A stretch of DNA of 64,000 bases. Origin: Urbifossiella limnaea. Lineage in GTDB: Bacteria > Planctomycetota > Planctomycetia > Gemmatales > Gemmataceae. The notes under the pieces were generated by a model, which saw only the letters and a list, made by a program, of their open reading frames with translations, was not told where the DNA came from and made no database searches. The stretch covers positions 868,001-932,000 of the forward strand of contig NZ_CP036273.1 of the NCBI RefSeq assembly GCF_007747215.1, given 5' to 3'. Both the position numbers and the translations under genes were made by a program. This document shows, piece after piece, positions 42,739 to 50,345 of the stretch (within the stretch, counting starts at the first letter, position 1; the number at the start of each line of letters is the position of its first letter).

Positions 42739-43665
42739 TCAGCGCGGGGCGGCGGCGCGGGTCCGGGGGACGGCCAGCCGGGCGAGGTGGTCGGCCAGGG
42801 CCGCGTCCGGGTCGCCGATCGCCTCGCGTAGCCGCGGCATCAGCGGGCCGGGGCGGTCGGTGCCGCGCAGCTGCTGAAGGTACTCCGCCAGCGCCGCCTT
42901 CCCCGGGGCCGGGCCGCGCAGCATCAGGTGGACCCACGCCCACGCCTCGCGGTACTCCGGCTTCTCCATCTGCCGCACCTGGTCGAGCCGTTCGAGGCGG
43001 CCGAGGTCCGGCTGGAACGGCCCGCGGCGGAGCATCTCCAGGTGCTGCGGGTTCACCCCGCGCTGCTCCGGCGGCAGCTCGAAGTAGCCGGCCAGGCCTT
43101 CGTCCAGCCACAGCGGCACGTCCTTCAGCACGCCGTGCAGCAGGGCGTGCGTGAGTTCGTGCCGCAAGTCGGTGCGGAGGTGGTCGCCGGTCCAGGTGAA
43201 GACCTTCAGGTCGTCGGCCCCGCCGCCGACGCGCGGCTCGGCGATGAAGTACGCCCGCCGCGTCGGCAGGTGCCGGTAGCGGGAGCGCATGTACCGCTCG
43301 TACCGGTCCTGGGTGTCGAACAGGAACACCTGCACGATGCCGGTGTACGGCGGCAGGCCGAGCTCGCCGCACACCTGGTCCGGCAGCGCTTCGAGTTCGG
43401 CGAACAGCGGGTCGGCGCGGTCGACCGTGAAGTCGTGGTAGAAGACGTAGGGGCCGCGGCGGGTGCTCTCCTTGCCGGGCGGCGTGGCCGGCGGCGGGCC
43501 GGGCTCGGTGCCGCGGGCGGGCACCACGTCGGACTTGGTCTCGGCGACCGGTTCGGGGGGCTGGGGGCGCGGCAGGAGCGTCTCGCAGCCGGCGGCCGTG
43601 AGGAGGGCGCCGGCCCAGCCGAGGAGGCGGGCGGCGGCTCGGCGGCGGACCGGGGAACACGGCAT
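42739..43665 (-). CDS. Lipoprotein with DUF1570-like gluzincin metallopeptidase domain
   Basis: 308 residues from ATG at 43665. A lipobox LTAAGC (C27) predicts lipid anchoring. A proline-rich linker leads to the domain: GIVQVFLFDTQDRYERYMRS, YFIAEPRVGGGADDL, LRHELTHALLHGVLKDVPLWLDEGLAGYFE (quoted in part), where H169, E170, H173 and E189 form the HExxH...E zinc site of gluzincin/peptidase-MA-like DUF1570 proteins. The C-terminal helices (REAWAWVHLMLRGPAPG) are typical. It should be an outer surface or periplasmic peptidase. Convergent with the amidohydrolase gene, which ends 17 nt away; the FKBP and the metalloprotease at 37144 are other exported neighbours. Confidence 0.82.
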   Translation of the reverse strand: MPCSPVRRRAAARLLGWAGALLTAAGCETLLPRPQPPEPVAETKSDVVPARGTEPGPPPATPPGKESTRRGPYVFYHDFTVDRADPLFAELEALPDQVCGELGLPPYTGIVQVFLFDTQDRYERYMRSRYRHLPTRRAYFIAEPRVGGGADDLKVFTWTGDHLRTDLRHELTHALLHGVLKDVPLWLDEGLAGYFELPPEQRGVNPQHLEMLRRGPFQPDLGRLERLDQVRQMEKPEYREAWAWVHLMLRGPAPGKAALAEYLQQLRGTDRPGPLMPRLREAIGDPDAALADHLARLAVPRTRAAAPR

Positions 43666-43896
43666 GTCGGCTTGCCCCGCGGCGGCGGACCGACCCCGGC
43701 CCCGCGGCTTCCGTGGAAGCGCGGGCGCCCGGAGGGGTGGGGACAATACCCGACCCCCGGCGGTCGCCGCCAGACCAGTTGACGCGGATAAGTTCGGTCG
43801 TGCGGCCGGGGCGGCTTCAGGGGAAGGGGAAAGGAAGCCGGGTTGAATCAATTGTGTTCGAGGAAGCGAGGCCCACCCGCCGCCGCGGGCGGGTGT

Positions 43897-45501
43897 TCAC
43901 TTCAACTCGCGCCCCGACTTGCGGTTCTTCGCCACCTTCGCGTCGGTCGCCCGACTGACCGCAGCCCACCAGCTTCTCCAACCCCCGCCGAGCGCCGGGC
44001 CGGCGGCGAGGTACGCGCGCAGGAAACGGAGCCGGTCGGCGCGGCGGACTCGCGGCGACGCCAGAAAACTGGCGTTCAGCCGGGCCAGTTCCTTCGCCCG
44101 CTGCGCCGCCGACACCGGCCGACCGACGCGGACGCCGACCAGATCGACGAACACCGGGTCGGTGCCGTTCCCCAGCAGCAGGTTCGCCGCCTTCAGGTCG
44201 CGGTGCGAGACGTGCCGGTCGTGCATCAGTCGGAGGGTTCGCGCCAGTCGTGGGACAAGATCGCCGAGCGGGGCGCCCGCGGCAACCGCTTCCGCGAGGC
44301 CGACCGCCCCGGGAACCTCTTCCACGAGCAGGAAGCCTTCCGCGGGTAGTCCGAAGCGGCGGCGGTGGAGCACGGCGAGGGGCCGAGGCGTCGGCAGCCA
44401 GCGGTCGCGCAGGGCGTGGCCGGCGACCCACGACCGCAGCACGGCCGACGGGCGGAACAGGTTCTTCAGCGGCTCGAACCAGCGGCGGACGTTCACGCGC
44501 TTGAGCACGACGCGTCGGCCGCCGGGCAGCGCGAACGCGGTGACCGTCGAGGTCCGCGAGTCCTTCAGCACGCGGCCGGCGGCGGCCAGTTCGTCGAGCG
44601 TCGTGAGTACGTCCGCGGGGAGGTCGCGCACGGCGTACCCGCCGCGGACCCGCGGGTAGTGCCGCGTGCGGCCGAGGCAGTCGCGCACCCGCGCCGCCCA
44701 GAAGCGGAGGTTCGACGCCGCGGTCGCCCGTTCGATCTGCCGGCACGCCGTGCGTTCGATCGGGACGCGGCGCGCGGCCCGGTACGCGGCCCAGAAGCGG
44801 CACCGGTCGGCGCGGCCGGCGCGGAGCTGGAACCAGCGGTTGAACAGCACCAGGTTCGCCCGCGCCTCCGCCCACGTCAGCGGGGCCGAGACGCGGACGG
44901 CGTGCAGGTCCAGCAGGTCGAACCGGTCGCCCTCGACGAGCAGGTTGCCGGGGTGCGGGTCGGGGTGCGTCACGCCGGCGTCGTGGAGTTGCGCGAGGAA
45001 GCGGCCGAGCGCCACGGCCACCCGGCGGCGCTCGGCGGGCGGCCTCGCCGGCAGCGCTTCCAGCAGGTCGGTGAAGGGCACGGCCGAGTCGCGGGCGCGG
45101 GTGACGAGGAGGCTCTCGCCGGGCCACGCCGAGTCGGGCCCGCCCCACGCCAGCGGCTCGACGGTGGGCACGCCCCGGGCCGCGAGCAGCAGCGCGTTCT
45201 CGAACTCCAGGCGGGCCTTCGGCGGCCGCACGACTTCGCGCAGCCACGCCCGCAGGCCGCGCGGCCGGAGGTGCTTCACGTACACGGCGCCGCCCGGGAG
45301 CGCGACGCGGTAAATGGTGCGGTACGGGTTCGACTTCACGACGACGGCCGACCCGTCGGCGACCCACGCGGACAGGTCCGGGGCGCCGCCGAGGTCGGCG
45401 CCGGGCGCGAGGCGCCACTTCATTCCCGCGGCGCGGACCACCGCCGCGGCGGGGATGTCCCACCGGACGGCGCCGACCCGGCGGAGGAAGTGGCTGAACA
45501 T
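43897..45501 (-). CDS. Double WaaP/InaA-type (lipopolysaccharide kinase-like) kinase
   Basis: 534 residues from ATG at 45501, two nt after the upstream glycosyltransferase stop. Two protein-kinase-like lobes follow each other. Lobe 1 (about 45-250) has VYVKHL (K76), THPDPHPGNLL (D181, N186) and DLLDLHAVRV. Lobe 2 (about 300-520) has VVLKRVNVRRW, VSHRDLKAANLL and VFVDLVGVRV. The HxDxxxxN and DL(H/V) forms belong to the Kdo/WaaP/InaA group, which phosphorylates heptose or Kdo in lipopolysaccharide core. With the GT4 gene it forms a likely core-glycan operon. Both lobes keep the catalytic Asp and the Asn, so both could be active; the tandem form is uncommon. Confidence 0.78.
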   Translation of the reverse strand: MFSHFLRRVGAVRWDIPAAAVVRAAGMKWRLAPGADLGGAPDLSAWVADGSAVVVKSNPYRTIYRVALPGGAVYVKHLRPRGLRAWLREVVRPPKARLEFENALLLAARGVPTVEPLAWGGPDSAWPGESLLVTRARDSAVPFTDLLEALPARPPAERRRVAVALGRFLAQLHDAGVTHPDPHPGNLLVEGDRFDLLDLHAVRVSAPLTWAEARANLVLFNRWFQLRAGRADRCRFWAAYRAARRVPIERTACRQIERATAASNLRFWAARVRDCLGRTRHYPRVRGGYAVRDLPADVLTTLDELAAAGRVLKDSRTSTVTAFALPGGRRVVLKRVNVRRWFEPLKNLFRPSAVLRSWVAGHALRDRWLPTPRPLAVLHRRRFGLPAEGFLLVEEVPGAVGLAEAVAAGAPLGDLVPRLARTLRLMHDRHVSHRDLKAANLLLGNGTDPVFVDLVGVRVGRPVSAAQRAKELARLNASFLASPRVRRADRLRFLRAYLAAGPALGGGWRSWWAAVSRATDAKVAKNRKSGRELK

Positions 45502-45503
45502 GG

Positions 45504-46505
45504 TCACGCCGCCCGCGCCGGTGCGAGTCGGTCCAGCGCCGCGTTCCAGAGGGCACCCGCCGCCGGCACGCTGTAGCGGGCTTCGACCTGCCGCCGGCCC
45601 GTGGCGCCGAGCCGCGCCCGCAGCGCGGCATCGTCCGCGAGCCGGCGCACGGCGGTCACCCACTCGTCGGTCGTCGTCGCGGTGAACCCGGTGTCGGGGG
45701 TGACGAAATCGGCCTGCACGCCCACCGGGTTGGCGACGACGGGCAGCCCCGCGGCCTGGTACTGGAGCACCTTCAGCCCGCACTTGCCGCGGCTCCACGG
45801 GTCGTCCGGCACCCAGCCGATGCCCACGTCCGCGGCCGCCAGCTCGGCCGGCTCCGTCGCCTCGTTCCAGACGCACTCCTCGACCGGCAGGTCGGGAATC
45901 GAGATGAACCGGTCGCACACGAGCTTCAGCCGCACGCCAGGAACGGCGCGGCCGATTGCCGACAGCGTGGGGGTGAACCGCTCCAGCCCTCGGAGAGTGC
46001 TCGACGAGCCCACCCACACCAGCCGCAGGCCCGCGCCCGGCGGCGCCGGCGGCGGGTACTTCGCCACGTCCACGACGGTCGGCACCACGACCACGCGCCC
46101 GGCCGGCGCCCACCGCCGCGCCTCGGCGGCGAGGTACGGGTTCCCCGCGACCACCAAATCGGCCGCGGCGCAGACGGCGCGAAAGCCGCGGAGCCGGCGC
46201 GGGTCGTCGAACCCCTTCGCGGAGTACGAGTCGCGCAGCCACACGGCGTCGTCGAAGTCGAAGATGAGGCGCTTCACGCGGCGCCGGAGCAGCGCCAGCG
46301 CCACCCGCGGCAGCAGCTTCCGCTGAAGGATCACGGCGTCGGCGTCGCCGAGGTCGCGGCCGAGGGCGAGGCGGCCGGCCCAGCCGCGGGGAAGGGTGCG
46401 GAAGTGGAGGGCGTGCCCGGCGGCGGCGAGCGGCGGGCGCAGGGCCGCGAGCCGGTACCGGCAGCAGACGTGGTGCTCGTCCTCGACCAGCGCGACCAGT
46501 TGCAC
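45504..46505 (-). CDS. GT-B glycosyltransferase (family 4-like)
   Basis: 333 residues from GTG at 46505. The N-terminal domain begins QLVALVEDEHHVCCRYRL, and a FDFDDAVWLRDSYSA stretch is reminiscent of some teichuronic/LPS transferases. The C-terminal donor domain has GLRLVWVGSSSTLRGL, VECVWNEATEPAEL, IGWVPDDPWSRGKCGLKVLQYQAAGLPVVANPVG (quoted in part) and an ATGRRQVEARYS end. The usual EX7E is replaced by a KCGLKVLQYQAAG block, typical of this GT4 subgroup. Sugar is unknown. It is followed by the double WaaP-like kinase gene and preceded by seven CGTCATT repeats and smpB. Confidence 0.8.
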   Translation of the reverse strand: MQLVALVEDEHHVCCRYRLAALRPPLAAAGHALHFRTLPRGWAGRLALGRDLGDADAVILQRKLLPRVALALLRRRVKRLIFDFDDAVWLRDSYSAKGFDDPRRLRGFRAVCAAADLVVAGNPYLAAEARRWAPAGRVVVVPTVVDVAKYPPPAPPGAGLRLVWVGSSSTLRGLERFTPTLSAIGRAVPGVRLKLVCDRFISIPDLPVEECVWNEATEPAELAAADVGIGWVPDDPWSRGKCGLKVLQYQAAGLPVVANPVGVQADFVTPDTGFTATTTDEWVTAVRRLADDAALRARLGATGRRQVEARYSVPAAGALWNAALDRLAPARAA

Positions 46506-46527
46506 CGCGACCCTCCCTGGTCCGGTT

Positions 46528-46576
46528 CGTCATTCGTCATTCGTCATTCGTCATTCGTCATTCGTCATTCGTCATT
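46528..46576. repeat. Seven tandem CGTCATT units (TGACGAA word, minus-strand orientation)
   Basis: Seven nearly perfect 7-nt units between the glycosyltransferase start and smpB. On the minus strand they read AATGACG repeated; the stop codon of smpB (TGA at 46572-46574) is part of the last unit. Unlike other copies it has no inverted partner beside it, but the same word in opposite orientation lies at 47415-47443. Confidence 0.85.
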
Positions 46577-47054
46577 TGCGTCGCCGCGACGCGGACATCG
46601 CCCGGTCGATCTCGCGCCGGGCGTCGGCCGTCTTCAGCGACTCGCGCTTGTCGTGGCTCTGCTTCCCCTTGCCGACGCCCAGCTCCAGCTTGGCGCGGCC
46701 GTCCCGGAAGTACAGCCGCAGCGGCACCAGCGTGAACCCCTTGATGTCCGCCTTCTCGGCGAACTTGGCGATCTCGCGGCGGTGCAGCAGCAACTTCCGC
46801 GGCCGCTTCGGCTTGTGGTTCTGGCGGTTGCCGTACAGGTACTCCGGAATCTCGGCGCCGATCAGCCACACCTCGCGGCCGTCGATGCGGGCGTAGGCCT
46901 CGTCGATGGTGGCGTGCCCGTCGCGGAGGCTCTTCACCTCGGTGCCCACGAGCACGAGGCCGCACTCGATCGTGTCGGTGACGGCGTAGTCGTGCGTGGC
47001 GCGGCGGTTGCGGCAGACGGTCGTCTGGCCTTCGGGGTCCTTCGACTTCGCCAT
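46572..47054 (-). CDS. smpB: SsrA-binding protein SmpB
   Basis: 160 residues from ATG at 47054. SmpB binds tmRNA and brings it to stalled ribosomes for trans-translation. The OB-fold core is plain: RRATHDYAVTDTIECGLVLVGTEVKSLRDG, then EAYARIDGREVWLIGAEIPEYLYGN (both quoted in part), PKRPRKLLLHRREIAKF and KGFTLVPLRLYFRDGRAKLELGVGKGK. The conserved C-terminal tail (KRESLKTADARREIDRAMSA) that enters the decoding site is present. Complete and normal in size. The tmRNA gene is not seen in this window. The stop codon belongs to a tandem TGACGAA repeat. Confidence 0.95.
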   Translation of the reverse strand: MAKSKDPEGQTTVCRNRRATHDYAVTDTIECGLVLVGTEVKSLRDGHATIDEAYARIDGREVWLIGAEIPEYLYGNRQNHKPKRPRKLLLHRREIAKFAEKADIKGFTLVPLRLYFRDGRAKLELGVGKGKQSHDKRESLKTADARREIDRAMSASRRRK

Positions 47055-47101
47055 GTGCCGTATCTTACGGACTGGGTTCCCGGGCCGATAGAGCAACCGC
47101 C

Positions 47102-47431
47102 GTGCCCCGCTTCGTGGTCCTTTCGCACGACTGGCCGGAGCCGCACTTCGACCTGCTGCTCGAAGCGGGGCCGGTGCTGCGGGCGTGGCGGCTGCGCGGC
47201 GAGCCGGGCGCGGCGGCGGTGCCGGCCGAGCCGAACGCCGACCACCGCACGCTCTACCTCGACTACGAAGGCCCGGTGTCCGGCGGCCGCGGCAGCGTGA
47301 CGCGCTGGGACGCGGGGACGTTCGACTGGATTGTGGAGGCGGCGTGCGCCGTGGTGGAGTTGCGCGGCGAGCGGCTCACGGGGCGGTTCGTGATCGGCGA
47401 CGGGCTCTGCCGAGTGACGAATGACGAATGA
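47102..47431 (+). CDS. Stand-alone LigD-type 3'-phosphoesterase domain protein
   Basis: 109 residues from GTG at 47102. The sequence matches the phosphoesterase (PE) part of multidomain DNA ligase D: FVVLSHDWPEPHFDLLLEAG gives H9, D10, H15 and D17, the metal-binding set, and HRTLYLDYEGPVSGGRGSVTRWDAG follows (quoted in part). No ligase or polymerase domain is present, so it may trim 3'-phosphates or 3'-ribonucleotides from broken ends together with enzymes encoded elsewhere. The last residues (VTNDE) and stop come from a tandem TGACGAA repeat. It is divergent from smpB with 47 nt between starts. Other homologues of this stand-alone type are known from planctomycetes, from memory. Confidence 0.72.
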   Translation: MPRFVVLSHDWPEPHFDLLLEAGPVLRAWRLRGEPGAAAVPAEPNADHRTLYLDYEGPVSGGRGSVTRWDAGTFDWIVEAACAVVELRGERLTGRFVIGDGLCRVTNDE

Positions 47432-47443
47432 CGAATGACGACG
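47415..47443. repeat. Four tandem TGACGAA units (plus orientation)
   Basis: Four units at the 3' end of the phosphoesterase gene; the first units encode its last residues and the stop. It mirrors the seven units at 46528-46576, so the pair flanks the smpB/phosphoesterase segment in inverted orientation. Confidence 0.8.
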
Positions 47444-47469
47444 GAGCCGGTGGCGTATGATGACCCGAC

Positions 47470-48735
47470 ATGCCGTCCCCCTTCCGCTCCCTCCGGCACC
47501 CCAACTACCGCCGCTACTTCCTCGGGCAGATCGTCTCGTTCACCGGGTCGTGGATGCAGAGCGCCGCGCTCATGTGGCTCCTCTACGACCGCACCGGCGA
47601 CGTGCGCTGGCCCTCCTACCTCCTCGTGGCGCAGGTCGGCCCGACGCTGCTCCTCGGCACCTGGGCCGGCCACCTCGCCGACCGCTGGCCGAAGCGCGAC
47701 CTCATCGTCCGCACGCAGGCCGCGTTCCTCGTGAACGCCGTCGTGCTCGCGGTGCTGGTCGCCGGCGGGTGGGCGGCGCCGCTGCTGGTGCTGGCGCTGC
47801 AACTCCTCAACGGCGTCATCCAGGCCGTGGACCTGCCGACCCGGCTGGCGTTCGTGCCGGACCTGGTCCCGCGGGAAGACCTGATCAACGCCGTCGGCCT
47901 GAACGCGATGCTGTTCAACTCCGGCCGGGCGGTCGGCCCCGCGGCCACGGGGCTGCTGTTCCTCCTCGCCGCGGAAGTGGCGCCGCACGTCGGCCGGCTG
48001 AGTGCCGTCGAACTCGGCGCCGTCGGCTGCTTCGCGCTGAACGCGGTCAGCTTCCTCGCGGTGCTGCTGGCGCTGCGGCGGATCGAGATTCCCGGCCTGC
48101 CGGCGGACCACGTGCGGCCGCCGCCGGGGTCGATGTGGGACGGCGTCCGCTACCTGGCCGGGCGGCGGCGGCTCGGCGGGCTGGTGGTGCTGACGTTCGT
48201 GCTGTGCGCGTTCGCGTGGCCGGTGCTCACGCTGTTCCCCGGCTACACCCGCACGCAACTCGGGCTCGCCGAGGAGTCGTACAGCTTCCTCGTGAGCGCG
48301 CTCGGCGGCGGGGCGCTGCTGGGGGCGCTGGCGTGCGCCACCTACGGCACGCCGGCGCGGCGCGGCGCGTTCCTGGTGTGCGGCGCCGCCGCGGCCGCGG
48401 CCGGGCTGATCGGGCTGGCGGCGGCGACGAGTTTGACCGTCGCCGTCGGCTGGGCCGGGTGCGTCGGCGGCGGACTGATCCTGTTCCTTTCGACGGGCCA
48501 GTCGGCGGTGCAGCTGGCGGTGCCGGACGACGTGCGCGGCCGGGTGATGGCCGTGTGGGCGATGACGCTCAGCGCCAGCGCCCCGGCCGGCCACCTGCTC
48601 GCCGGTCAGCTGGCCGACGCGGTGGGGGTGGCGGCGGTATTCGAGGGCATGGCGCTCGGGTGCATTTTGGTGGCGTGTGCGCTGCTCGTGGTACTCCTGA
48701 AGGGCTTTGAACCCCGTGAAGGGGTTAAGGGGTGA
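47470..48735 (+). CDS. MFS transporter (MFS_3/EntS-like exporter)
   Basis: 421 residues, 12 predicted helices. The start SPFRSLRHPNYRRYFLGQIVSFTG and the loop between helices 2 and 3 (LGTWAGHLADRWPKRDLI) are typical of the MFS_3 group, which exports small molecules such as siderophores. Helix 4-5 residues read NGVIQAVDLPTRLAFVPDLV, with the DxxTRxxF-like signature of this group. The substrate is unknown; a siderophore gene is not present. The last residues (GFEPREGVKG) are encoded by a repeat of GGGGTGA words, so the natural C-terminus was probably extended or replaced. Cytoplasmic membrane. Confidence 0.85.
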   Translation: MPSPFRSLRHPNYRRYFLGQIVSFTGSWMQSAALMWLLYDRTGDVRWPSYLLVAQVGPTLLLGTWAGHLADRWPKRDLIVRTQAAFLVNAVVLAVLVAGGWAAPLLVLALQLLNGVIQAVDLPTRLAFVPDLVPREDLINAVGLNAMLFNSGRAVGPAATGLLFLLAAEVAPHVGRLSAVELGAVGCFALNAVSFLAVLLALRRIEIPGLPADHVRPPPGSMWDGVRYLAGRRRLGGLVVLTFVLCAFAWPVLTLFPGYTRTQLGLAEESYSFLVSALGGGALLGALACATYGTPARRGAFLVCGAAAAAAGLIGLAAATSLTVAVGWAGCVGGGLILFLSTGQSAVQLAVPDDVRGRVMAVWAMTLSASAPAGHLLAGQLADAVGVAAVFEGMALGCILVACALLVVLLKGFEPREGVKG

Positions 48736-48818
48736 AGGGGTGAGGGGGTGAAGTGGCGGACGGGTGAGACGCAGATACCTCTGGTCGCCCCTTTACCCCC
48801 TCACCCCATCACCCCGTC
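48712..48818. repeat. GGGGTGA-word hairpin
   Basis: Left arm about 48712-48753 (AAGGGGTTAAGGGGTGAAGG and following) and right arm about 48787-48818 (CCCCTTTACCCCCTCACCCC and following) pair in tandem word form with a loop of about 33 nt. The MFS stop TGA lies inside the left arm (48733-48735). It is upstream of the DUF1080 gene. Confidence 0.75.
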
Positions 48819-48876
48819 ATCCGCACCCGCTTACTGCTGGCGGACCGGCCCCGCGGCGGGGTATCATTTCCCCACC

Positions 48877-50199
48877 ATGAAACACCTCCTCCCCCTCGCC
48901 GTCCTCGCCGCCGTTGCCGTCGGCCGCGCACCGGCCGCAGAGCCCGGCTTCACCCCGCTGTTCAACGGCCGCGATCTCGGCGGCTGGCACGGCTGGAACA
49001 TCCACGCCAAAGGCGCGGACCCCGCCGCGTTCGACAAGCTGAGCGCCGCCGAGAAGGAACAGGCGATCGCCGGCTGGACCGCGGACGCGAAGAAGCACTG
49101 GTCCGTCGACAACGGCGAGCTCGTGAACGACGGGCACGGCGCGTACCTCGCCACCGACAAGGAGTACGGCGACGTCGAGCTCGTGCTCGACTACAAGACC
49201 GTGCCGAAGGCCGACAGCGGCGTCTACCTCCGCTCGACCCCGCAGGTGCAAATCTGGGACTGGAACCAGGTGTTCGACCCGAAGAACCCGACGCGGCGGC
49301 CGCACCTCGGCTCCGGCGGCCTGTTCAACAACACGCCGGACGCCCCCGGCCGCGACCCGCTCGTCCGCGCCGACCGGCCGTTCGGCGAGTGGAACCGCTT
49401 CCGCGTCGTGCAGGTCGGCGAGCGCACGTCCGTGTGGCTGAACGACAAGCTCGTCGTCGATCACGCCCGCATGGAGAACTACTGGAAGCGCGCCGACCCG
49501 CTCCGCAAGCGCGGCAAGATTCTGCTGCAAACCCACGGCGGCGAGATCCGCTGGAAGAACCTCGCCGTCCGCGAGATTCCCGCGGCCGAGGCCAACGCCG
49601 TCCTGGCGAAGCACGGCGCGGCCGGGTTCGAGGCGGTGTTCAACGGCACCGACTTCGCCGGCTGGCAGGGGCCGACCGAGAACTACGAGGTGATCGACCG
49701 GGCGATCGTGTGCCGGCCGAAGAAGGGCGGCAACATCTACACCGCGGCCGAGTACGGCGACTTCGCCGCCCGGCTGGAGTACAAGGTGCCGCCGCGCGGC
49801 AACAACGGCCTGGCCATCCGCTACCCCGGCGCCGGCAAGCACGCCGCGACCGAGGCGATGTGCGAGCTGCAAATCCTGGACGACGACCACCCGAGCTACG
49901 CGAAGCTCGACCCGCGCCAGTTCAACGGCTCGGCCTACGGCATGGTCGCGGCGCACCGCGGCTACGGCCGCCCGGCCGGCGAGTGGAACTTCGTCGAGGT
50001 GACGGCCGTGGGCCACCGGCTGCGCGTGGAGCTGAACGGCACCCGCATCCTCGACGCCGACCTGAGCACGGTGACGACGTTCAAGGACAACCAGCCGCAC
50101 CCCGGGAAGGACCGGCTGACGGGGCACTTCGGCTTCTGCGGGCACAACGACCCGGTGGCGTTCCGCGACATCCGGGTGAAGCGGCTGGAGAAGAGGTAG
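48877..50199 (+). CDS. Secreted double DUF1080 (3-keto-disaccharide hydrolase type) protein
   Basis: 440 residues from ATG at 48877, with a signal peptide (HLLPLAVLAAVAVGRAPAAEP). Two DUF1080 domains are in tandem. Domain 1 (about 22-245) has FTPLFNGRDLGGWHGWN, WSVDNGELVNDGHGAYLA and the beta-sandwich core DVELVLDYKTVPKADSGVYLR. Domain 2 (about 255-440) has FEAVFNGTDFAGWQGP, FAARLEYKVPPRGNNGLAIR and a final GHFGFCGHNDPVAFRDIRV. DUF1080 proteins hydrolyse 3-keto-glycosides or bind carbohydrates outside the cell. Two copies in one chain are common in planctomycetes. Followed by an ACAGGAT hairpin and two amidohydrolase genes. Confidence 0.88.
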   Translation: MKHLLPLAVLAAVAVGRAPAAEPGFTPLFNGRDLGGWHGWNIHAKGADPAAFDKLSAAEKEQAIAGWTADAKKHWSVDNGELVNDGHGAYLATDKEYGDVELVLDYKTVPKADSGVYLRSTPQVQIWDWNQVFDPKNPTRRPHLGSGGLFNNTPDAPGRDPLVRADRPFGEWNRFRVVQVGERTSVWLNDKLVVDHARMENYWKRADPLRKRGKILLQTHGGEIRWKNLAVREIPAAEANAVLAKHGAAGFEAVFNGTDFAGWQGPTENYEVIDRAIVCRPKKGGNIYTAAEYGDFAARLEYKVPPRGNNGLAIRYPGAGKHAATEAMCELQILDDDHPSYAKLDPRQFNGSAYGMVAAHRGYGRPAGEWNFVEVTAVGHRLRVELNGTRILDADLSTVTTFKDNQPHPGKDRLTGHFGFCGHNDPVAFRDIRVKRLEKR

Positions 50200-50215
50200 C
50201 AGGCCAGGAATTATC

Positions 50216-50312
50216 GACAGGATAACAGGATGAAGCAGGACGGAAAACAAAGACAGAATTCAATTCGATTTTTGCCTTTGTTTTCCATCCTGCTTCATCC
50301 TGTTATCCTGTC
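50216..50312. repeat. ACAGGAT-type hairpin element, copy 4
   Basis: Arms about 50216-50254 and 50274-50312 (GACAGGATAACAGGATGAAG then CAGGAYGGAAAACAAAG) pair with two mismatches around a 19-nt AT-rich loop. The third word differs from the other copies (GAAGCAGGAC/T instead of GAACAGGAT) but does so on both arms. Confidence 0.85.
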
Positions 50313-50345
50313 AAAACTCTTCTTCCTCCTTTGGTGAGGGTTCCC

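Noticed and set aside
46528-46576. Possible CRISPR-like array
   Set aside because: Units are 7 nt and directly adjacent with no spacers; no cas genes nearby.
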